A stretch of DNA of 5,716 nt from Paludibacter sp. GTDB taxonomy: Bacteria; Bacteroidota; Bacteroidia; Bacteroidales; Paludibacteraceae. Where the stretch lies: the NCBI GenBank assembly GCA_028748945.1, contig JAQTOL010000232.1, positions 1 to 5,716 of the forward strand. The letters are read 5' to 3'. Both the position numbers and the translations under genes were made by a program. This document shows, piece by piece, positions 1 through 5,400 of this stretch (the stretch's first letter is position 1; every line of letters begins with the position of its first letter). The notes beneath the pieces are model-generated. The model ran no database searches. It was not told the DNA's origin and was given only the letters and a program-made list of their open reading frames with translations.

Positions 1-135
1 ATGCTGAAAGTAAAATGTGGCGCAGGTGGTTCATCAAGGAATGGCGAAATACTTATACAAGGTGATTTTAGGATGAAGATTGCTGAAATATTGCTTGAAA
101 TGTGGTTTAAGGTAAAAAAAATAAATTTTAAATAA
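1..135 (+). CDS. SUI1/YciH-family translation initiation factor, C-terminal part (5' end outside window)
   Basis: Frame 1 is open from the first base and ends in TAA at 133-135, giving 44 residues. It carries the C-terminal signature of the SUI1 (eIF1/YciH) domain: a KCGAGGSS stretch (residues 5-12), then [10 protein letters not shown] (15-24), then a helix of the KIAEILLEM type and a basic tail. In this family the segment forms the end of the ribosome-binding fold. Bacterial members are about 100-115 residues, so roughly 60 N-terminal residues lie upstream of the window. The ATG at base 1 matches an internal position of the family and is probably not the start. One oddity is Trp35 (codon TGG) where relatives usually have Gly in the E-x-G-[YF]-x-V/T motif. 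A G-to-T change from GGG would explain it. The family call is secure. The in vivo role of bacterial SUI1 proteins is poorly defined. Confidence 0.88.
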   Translation: MLKVKCGAGGSSRNGEILIQGDFRMKIAEILLEMWFKVKKINFK

Positions 136-319
136 TATCTGAATGAAATCCCAATTGCAATCTGTTTAATTTAACAAGAATCCAATCAAGCTTTAGGAAA
201 TGTTTATTTTGTTCTACCCGGGGATAAACAAAGTTAAATTGAACCCTGTAATAAATAAATTATACAACTTTTCAATTCTCAATTCGTTTTAGATTCATAT
301 TTATAATTAATACAAAAAT
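136..319. other. AT-rich intergenic spacer
   Basis: This is 184 bp between the SUI1-family gene and the small lipoprotein. I find no rho-independent terminator and no full TAnnTTTG promoter element. The nearest match, TATTTTG at 205-211, is one T short and has no TTTG at the proper distance upstream. A CCCGGG palindrome near 217-222 stands alone in AT-rich sequence. Confidence 0.5.
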
Positions 320-457
320 ATGAGACAGAAAAGTAAGAATTTCATCTACCGCACCCTGGTGTTATTTATATTATTTTTAGGCATTGTAAGTTGTTCATCA
401 ACAAATCCACCGGTTGACACCACAACAGGTGCAACAACATCTGCCACAAAGAAATAA
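320..457 (+). CDS. Putative small lipoprotein (45 aa), function unknown
   Basis: The ATG at 320 opens a 45-codon frame ending in TAA at 455-457. It has all three parts of a type II signal peptide. Residues 1-11 are a basic n-region with two Lys and two Arg. Residues 12-24 are a hydrophobic core rich in Leu, Ile, Val and Phe. The lipobox LGIVSC places the lipidated Cys at residue 25. The mature part is only 21 residues and rich in Thr, Ser and Pro (start SSTNPPVD), with a KK end. It would be an inner- or outer-membrane-anchored tail with no fold of its own. There is no acidic cluster directly after Cys of the kind that directs some Bacteroidota lipoproteins to the surface. The gene stands alone: a 184-bp spacer precedes it and a strong hairpin begins 76 nt after its stop. 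I do not recognise a family. A chance frame is possible, but the ordered signal peptide argues for a real gene. Confidence 0.6.
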   Translation: MRQKSKNFIYRTLVLFILFLGIVSCSSTNPPVDTTTGATTSATKK

Positions 458-533
458 TTTTTAATCTGGTAATTAATTATTCGTTTCAAGGCTGTATTAA
501 TTGTCTTGTATAAATGGATATGAAAAATTCTTT

Positions 534-578
534 TACAGCATCGGCTGAATTTCATTTTGAGATTCAGCCGATGCTGTA
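534..578 (+). repeat. Perfect 17-bp inverted repeat (hairpin copy 1)
   Basis: The left arm 534-550 and right arm 562-578 are perfectly complementary over 17 bp, with an 11-nt loop (551-561). The arm core is ATCGGCTGAAT / ATTCAGCCGAT. The segment 540-581 aligns without gaps to 1949-1990 downstream of the second DUF3307-like gene, so it is a repeated element. No T-run follows the stem (next bases TCAACCG), so it is not a canonical rho-independent terminator. It lies 76 nt after the lipoprotein stop and 78 nt before a consensus promoter. An RNA-structured transcript end, an mRNA 3'-end stabiliser or a dispersed palindromic element would each fit. Confidence 0.85.
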
Positions 579-597
579 TCAACCGATGCTGAATAAT
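568..597 (+). repeat. 15-bp imperfect direct repeat overlapping hairpin copy 1
   Basis: CCGATGCTGTATCAA (568-582) is followed immediately by CCGATGCTGAATAAT (583-597), matching at 12 of 15 positions. The first unit contains part of the right arm of the hairpin. The second is a spare copy of the nine bases CCGATGCTG, which could also pair with the left arm (CAGCATCGG, 538-546). The second hairpin copy near 1943-1987 lacks this extra unit. Confidence 0.65.
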
Positions 598-656
598 TTA
601 TATTGTCATTTTCCTTCCAACAATATTTACAAAAATTAAAATAATAACAGGTTTTA

Positions 657-687
657 TTTGTCAATTCCAAAACTTGTTGTATTTTTG
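657..687 (+). promoter_or_regulatory. Bacteroidota-type promoter upstream of the first DUF3307-like gene
   Basis: TTTG at 657-660 matches the -33 element and TATTTTTG at 680-687 matches the -7 element TAnnTTTG exactly. The 19-bp spacer is within the range known for the primary sigma factor of this phylum. Transcription would start a few bases after 687, giving a leader of about 65-70 nt before the ATG at 763. Activity is inferred from sequence only. Confidence 0.72.
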
Positions 688-762
688 AATTCTTTATAAA
701 ACAAAAAACTGTTAATCTTAGATTTATTAATATAGTAACACTTTTTAAAAAGAACATTTATT

Positions 763-1140
763 ATGTACAAAATTTTTATTCTCATTTTTGTAATGCATGT
801 TGTTGCAGGCTTTTTTCTGCAAAGCAAGAAAGTCAGCAAATTAAAGCGTGAAAAAAAGCGATATCTTTTTCTCCATGTCGGCATTTACACTTTGTTTTTT
901 ATTGTGTTTAGTCCCATATTGCTTGAATTGACCATATTGCAGGGACTCGTATATAGTTTGATCAATGGTGTTTTACATCTGGGTGTCGATTATGTTACCG
1001 GTAAATTTAAAACGAAGTATGTGGATAAAACGAATCTAAAATATAAAATTACCACTGTTATTGACTATACATTACATGTTTCAATATTAATAATTACCTA
1101 TTTGCTTTTATTTAAGGATTCACTTATTCAGTGGAATTAA
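763..1140 (+). CDS. DUF3307-like integral membrane protein, copy 1 (125 aa)
   Basis: This is a 125-residue hydrophobic protein. A first membrane segment (about residues 4-20) ends in HVVAGFFLQS (12-21). A basic loop follows (KKVSKLKREKKRY, 22-34, probably cytoplasmic), then one or two membrane segments (about 38-75) and a last one (about 98-117). Two blocks recall DUF3307: an H-x(3)-G-x-F-[LF]-Q motif near the N-terminus and LINGVLHLGVDY (66-77), which resembles its N-x-x-x-H-x-x-x-D helix. The first motif has Phe where the usual family motif has Asp (GDF), so this may be a divergent subgroup. Length is near that of short family members. The start at 763 aligns exactly with the start of the copy at 1398, and the two align ungapped for about 119 residues at about 64% identity by eye. 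A consensus promoter lies 75 nt upstream. There is no known function. The sequence is strongly AT-rich compared with the helicase gene downstream. Confidence 0.8.
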   Translation: MYKIFILIFVMHVVAGFFLQSKKVSKLKREKKRYLFLHVGIYTLFFIVFSPILLELTILQGLVYSLINGVLHLGVDYVTGKFKTKYVDKTNLKYKITTVIDYTLHVSILIITYLLLFKDSLIQWN

Positions 1141-1397
1141 TATATTGATTACGGTATTGCTCCTGTTTCTGATTAAACGGATTCAAAAATATGTTTTATC
1201 AACAATGCAACTCCCCTACCGTGTTTAAATTATTGAGGTAGAATTATTTTTATTAGCTGAATTCTACTGAAAACATTTTCTTTTTTTGACAATTTGAAAT
1301 AACCCGTAAGTCAGAATAAAGTGGCTTATATAATTATTGAACAAATACTTGATTAAACTAATATAATTAATAAACACACCTTTAAATCAATAATGCC
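1141..1397. other. Intergenic spacer between the two DUF3307-like genes, with a weak hairpin
   Basis: This is 257 bp of AT-rich sequence. GTAGAATT (1238-1245) and AATTCTAC (1260-1267) form a perfect 8-bp inverted repeat with a 14-nt loop. A T-run at 1281-1287 lies 13 nt beyond the stem, too far for a standard terminator. A weak promoter candidate is TTTG (1293-1296), a 20-bp spacer and TAAAGTGG (1317-1324), which matches only TA and the final TnG of the -7 element. How copy 2 is transcribed is therefore unclear. Read-through from copy 1 is possible. Confidence 0.4.
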
Positions 1398-1790
1398 ATG
1401 ATTAAAACATTAGTTGTAATTTTTATATTGCATGTTTTTGCAGGTTTCTTTCTGCAAAGCAATAGAATAAGTAAATTGAAACGAGAGAATAAACGCTACC
1501 TACTGGAACATGTTGGTTTGTATACGCTGGTCTTTATAATTCTAAGTCCGGTATTGCTTGGGTTAACTATTCTGCAAGGCCTTGTTTATAGCCTGATTAA
1601 CGGGGTTTTGCACCTTGTTGTTGATTATTTTACCGGCAAATTAAAAGTCAAATTAATTGACAAGAACGAAGTAAAATATAATCTGACAATTGCAATGGAT
1701 TATACCATTCATTTAGTAATACTGGTGAGTACTTATTTTTACTTGTATCCTGATGCATACAAAGCCCTGACTTTTTGGGAGAGAGGCTAA
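1398..1790 (+). CDS. DUF3307-like integral membrane protein, copy 2 (130 aa)
   Basis: This 130-residue protein is a paralogue of the gene ending at 1140. About 76 of the first 119 aligned residues are identical without gaps. The best conserved stretch is residues 56-81, from LTILQG through VYSLINGVLHL to DY and TGK, where only two positions differ. The layout is the same: an N-terminal membrane segment ending in HVFAGFFLQS, a basic loop (RISKLKRENKRY), a hydrophobic middle and a final membrane segment with the pattern DYTxH (101-105). The C-terminus diverges after about residue 116 and is five residues longer, ending in a charged WERG. The start at 1398 is preferred because it matches the paralogue. 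An ATG five bases upstream is in another frame. It lies 257 bp after copy 1 on the same strand, and the second hairpin follows 152 nt after its stop. The function is unknown. Substitutions are mostly conservative, which suggests both copies are under selection. Confidence 0.8.
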   Translation: MIKTLVVIFILHVFAGFFLQSNRISKLKRENKRYLLEHVGLYTLVFIILSPVLLGLTILQGLVYSLINGVLHLVVDYFTGKLKVKLIDKNEVKYNLTIAMDYTIHLVILVSTYFYLYPDAYKALTFWERG

Positions 1791-1942
1791 TAATTCTACA
1801 GACGGTTTTTTATCTCAGTAGTTGGTTTTGACGAAATACGAATGTAGAAGAACTTTTAGGAGTCCCGAATTATTTTTCATTTTCTTGAAAAGCTACAAAG
1901 GGTGCCCCAAAGATATATTTCACAATAACTATAAAATTAAAT

Positions 1943-1987
1943 TAAGGTATCGGCTGAATTTCAACAGAAAGTTCAGCCGATATTGTA
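1943..1987 (+). repeat. Inverted repeat homologous to the hairpin at 534-578 (hairpin copy 2)
   Basis: TATCGGCTGAA (1948-1958) pairs perfectly with TTCAGCCGATA (1972-1982). The outer stem continues with two G-T pairs, one mismatch and two A-T pairs down to 1943/1987. The 15 bases ATCGGCTGAATTTCA (1949-1963) are identical to 540-554. TTCAGCCGAT and TGTATCA on the right are identical too, at the same spacing, while most of the loop differs. Compared with copy 1, C-G became T-A, G-C became G-T and A-T became G-T, so pairing survives in + strand RNA. No T-run follows. It lies 152 nt after the copy 2 stop and 56 nt before a promoter. Confidence 0.8.
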
Positions 1988-2043
1988 TCAGCTAATCCCA
2001 TCTCAAGAAGTTTCTATGAATGATACCAATCCTTTTTATTTCC

Positions 2044-2074
2044 ATTGATTTTTTGAAACTAATCTGTATCTTTG
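2044..2074 (+). promoter_or_regulatory. Bacteroidota-type promoter reading into the 21-bp array and toward the helicase gene
   Basis: TATCTTTG at 2067-2074 is an exact TAnnTTTG match. ATTG at 2044-2047 gives the TTG core of the -33 element with a 19-bp spacer. The expected start is near 2080, about 40 bp before the tandem array and about 375 nt before the helicase ATG. No comparable -7 element is visible between the array and the helicase gene, so this is the best candidate for helicase transcription in the window. Confidence 0.65.
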
Positions 2075-2118
2075 AGCTTGAAAATCCCTTAAGTCATGTT
2101 GCGGATAGGATTAACGAG

Positions 2119-2370
2119 CTGCCCGAAGCTCTAGGGAACATGCCTTTTCCTTTGGGGATGCTACCCCAAGTCTTCGGGCAGATGGATTATTGTTTAGGGA
2201 AGGTGTCATAAGCTCTCGGCAAGATGTCCGAAGTCTTCGGGCAGACAGCTTTTTCTTTGGGGAAGCCGCCCCGGGTCCTCGGGCGGATGGATTATTGTTC
2301 CGGACAGATGACTCTTCTTTCTGGGCAACTGCCCGAGACCTTCGGGCAGATGGTTTTTGAAAGAAGGAGT
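2119..2370 (+). repeat. Tandem array of twelve 21-bp units, consensus palindromic and heptad-coding
   Basis: Twelve units of exactly 21 bp start at 2119 and then every 21 bases (2140, 2161, ... 2350), with no insertions or deletions. The last unit is degenerate. In frame 1 they read LPEALGN, MPFPLGM, LPQVFGQ, MDYCLGK, VS-stop-ALGK, MSEVFGQ, TAFSLGK, PPRVLGR, MDYCSGQ, MTLLSGQ, LPETFGQ, MVFERRS. Gly at position 6 is kept in the first eleven. The consensus of units 3, 6, 8 and 11 is the arm CTGCCCGAAG, one base, then CTTCGGGCAG, a near-perfect palindrome. Each of these four matches its own complement at 8 of 10 arm positions. Units 2-4 resemble units 7-9 at 105-bp spacing, so there is a five-unit higher-order period. 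The stop in unit 5 (TAA at 2209-2211, one base from GAA) blocks a long protein. No good start with a signal or domain precedes it. It may be a noncoding palindromic array, a decayed repeat gene or a spreading repeat. Confidence 0.85.
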
Positions 2371-2417
2371 TAAACTTTAGGAAGGCTAGCAAAAAAACTT
2401 ATTCTCGCAATATAGAA

Positions 2418-2447
2418 TATGAATTATGCATTATAAATTATGAATTA
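2418..2447 (+). repeat. Short AT-rich direct repeat upstream of the helicase start
   Basis: TATGAATTA occurs at 2418-2426 and again at 2439-2447, a 21-base offset, just before the helicase ATG. Simple AT-rich repeats of this kind can arise by chance in such sequence, and I assign no function. Confidence 0.3.
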
Positions 2448-2453
2448 ATTCAC

Positions 2454-5400
2454 ATGCTCAACATCTATCGTGCCTCCGCCGGTTCGGGCAAAACATACCG
2501 GTTAACGCAAGACTATATTCACTTGTTGTTCGATCCCAAACGGGAGCGTACGCATCGTCGCATCCTGGCGGTAACGTTTACCAATAAGGCTACCGACGAA
2601 ATGAAATCGCGCATCCTAAAAGAATTACACGCGTTGGCACAAGGCGAACCGTCGGATTATCGTGCCGGATTGATGGATAAATTCAGCATGGCTGATGAAG
2701 CGGTTAATGTTCGTGCAAAGCATATTCTGACTACCATTCTACACGATTATTCTTCATTTTCCATTAGTACCATCGATAAATTTTTCCAGCAGGTTATTCG
2801 TTCGTTTGCACGCGATATTGGTGTGCATGGGGGTTATAATCTGGAATTGGACAGCAGTTCCACGCTTGAACAATCGGTGGATAACCTGTTTTTGGATCTT
2901 TCGAAACCGGAAAACAAACAATTGCTGCAATGGCTCACCCGGTTTGCAGAAGAACGCATAGAGCAATCGGAAAACTGGAATATGCGCGGCAATATCATGG
3001 AATTGGGCAAAGAAGTTTTTAAAGAAAGTTACCAGCACAAAGCTGAAGATACAAATAAGAAATTGCACGAACGGGAGTTTCTGAATAGTTACCGCAAAAG
3101 TCTGCGACAGATAAAGATCGATTTCGAAGCCAAAGTAAAACAAACTGCCACCGAAGCATTGAATATCATCGCGCAAAACGGACTGATGACCGACAGTTTC
3201 AAAGGCGGTTCACGCTCGGCTATGAAAACGCTGGACAGACTGTACAATGGCGGAATGGATGTGAGTGCCACTTTTCTGAGTCTGTCGGAAGATGTCGGAA
3301 ATTGTTACGCAAAATCAACTCCTCAGAGTACGATTTCTGCCATTGAAAGTGCGTACAACGGAGGTTTACAGCAACGGCTTGCTAAATTGAGGGAGTTTTT
3401 GCAGATTGATATTATTACGTATAACTCCGCTTTGCTGGTGCTGAAACACATCAATACACTCGGTATTTTATCCGATCTGGCGGTGCAGATTAAGAAACTG
3501 ACCGAAGAACAAAACAGCATGTTGATTTCGGACACCAATTTGCTGCTCAATAAAATTATCGATAACAGCGATGCTCCTTTTGTCTATGAAAAGACGGGCA
3601 TCCAGATTGATAATTTTATGATCGATGAGTTTCAGGATACATCAACGTTGCAATGGAAGAATTTTCAGCCCTTGCTGGATAATAGTTTGTCGTCCGGAAA
3701 ATTTAATCTGGTGGTGGGCGATGTGAAACAAAGCATTTACCGTTGGCGTAATTCCGACTGGAAACTGCTGGATGAACAGATTCTGACTGATTTTCGTCCC
3801 GAACAAATTCACGAAGAAAATCTCGAAACCAACTGGCGGAGCGACCGGAACATTGTTGATTTTAATAATTCGTTTTTCTTTCGAGCCGCACAATTATTGC
3901 AAAGTAAACTCAACGAAAATCTGAATCCCGTCTTGCCTGTTTATCCTGCATTGGAAGCATTGACACATAAAATAGAGCATGCTTACTCCAATATACATCA
4001 GGAAAAATCGAAGAATGCTTCTGTCGGTAGGGTTCAGGTTCGTTTTATTGAGCGCGACGAGAATGAAGATGGCTGGAAAGCCGAAAGTCTGAACCGCTTG
4101 CCGGCTATATTGGAAGATTTGCAGGAACGCGGTTATCGTCCGAATGATATTTGCTTCCTGGTACGTAAAAATGAAGAAGAACAACAGGTGATTCGTAAAT
4201 TGCTGAACTTTAAAACGACGCCTGAAGCAAAAGATGGAATTTGTTATGATATTATGGGGAACGAAGGTTTGCTGATTGGCGCATCCGCATCCGTCCGTTT
4301 TATTCTGGGCGTTTTGCAACTGTTCGTCAATCCGGCTGATAGCATCCAACAAACCATCGTCAATTATGAATATGCCCGTGGCAAACAAAATAAAACTGAA
4401 AATGATGCTTTGAATGCCTGTTTTTCGAATGAAAAGAGGGTAGAAAATTCTTTTTCTTCATTGTTTACGATTATTGAAAATGAACAATTGGAATCCCTTC
4501 AGCATAGTTCGCTTTACGATATGGTGGAGCAAATTATTTCGCTTTTCAATGTAGGGTCGTGGCACAACGAAGCGGTATTTGTTCAGGCATTTCAGGATGT
4601 CGTGTTTCGCTTTTCGAATAACAAAACCGCCGATCTGAACAGTTTTCTTAGCTGGTGGAAAAAAAACGGTGAGAAACAATGCATAGCTACTCCTGACAAT
4701 CAGAATGCCATGCGTATTATGACCGTTCATAAATCGAAGGGACTGGACTTCAAAGTGGTGATCATGCCATTTTGCGATTGGGATGTGGATAGCCGGATGC
4801 GTAATATTCTCTGGTGTGAACCTACTGTTGCACCTTTCAATGAGTTGCCCTTATTGCCCATCGAATATGGTTCCAAGTTGGGACAATCCATTTTTGCCGA
4901 AAATTATTTTGATGAACAAATGCATCAATATATCGACAGTTTGAATGTGGCTTATGTGGCTTTTACCCGTGCCAAAAACGAATTGATTTGTCTGGCTCCG
5001 GCTCCCAAAAAAGAAGTGGAAGGACTGGATAAAGTAAATTCGTTGTCGGTTCTGCTGTCAGCTTGTTTTCAGGTGGAAACTCCTGGTCTGGATACTCAGA
5101 TTATTCCTTTAACAGCGTCTTATAACGATGAATTGAAAGTGTTTGAATTAGGTGACCCGATTACTGCCGTTTATCATGATAAACCAAGTGATGATATCAA
5201 CGAGAAGGTAAATGTCTATCCGTCCGTCAGCAGTTCCGATCGGTTACGTATTCGTCATCAGAGTGCCGATTATTGGCTTGAAAGTCAAAATCTGACTGAT
5301 AGCCGGTTGAATTACGGGATTATTATGCACGATATTTTAAAACAAATTATACACAAATCCGATCAACCGAAAGCCATCCGTGATTTAGTTTATAGCGGAC

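Larger units (their letters stand above)
1791..2453. other. 663-bp region without a convincing protein gene
   Basis: Between copy 2 of the DUF3307-like gene and the helicase gene, three structured elements lie in order: hairpin copy 2 (1943-1987), a consensus promoter (2044-2074) and a 21-bp tandem array (2119-2370). The part 1791-1942 shows no repeat, RNA gene or promoter that I can support. The part 2374-2453 is very AT-rich, contains a short repeated TATGAATTA, and shows no TAnnTTTG element. The array is distinctly GC-richer than its surroundings. Confidence 0.7.

Noticed and set aside
346..884. Minus-strand frames over the lipoprotein, hairpin and promoter region
   Set aside because: They are low-complexity AT-rich translations overlapping better supported plus-strand features, with no recognisable domain.
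1238..1287. Possible rho-independent terminator after DUF3307-like copy 1
   Set aside because: The stem is only 8 bp and AT-rich, the loop is 14 nt, and the T-run starts 13 nt after the stem, so it lacks the usual form.
1293..1324. Promoter candidate before DUF3307-like copy 2
   Set aside because: The -33 TTTG and 20-bp spacer are good, but the -7 element TAAAGTGG matches the consensus too poorly to call.
2020..2211. 63-residue plus-strand frame covering the first units of the array
   Set aside because: Its start lies upstream of the likely transcription start near 2080, its first 30 residues match nothing I know, and it ends at a stop in the middle of the array. I describe it as part of the repeat instead.
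2119..2370. CRISPR array
   Set aside because: The units are contiguous at 21 bp with no unique spacers, and no cas genes are present.
2111..2392. 93-residue minus-strand frame across the 21-bp array
   Set aside because: Its composition (repeated SARRLR and NNNPSA) simply mirrors the array on the other strand. No promoter matching TAnnTTTG lies upstream on that strand, and the plus-strand promoter points the other way.
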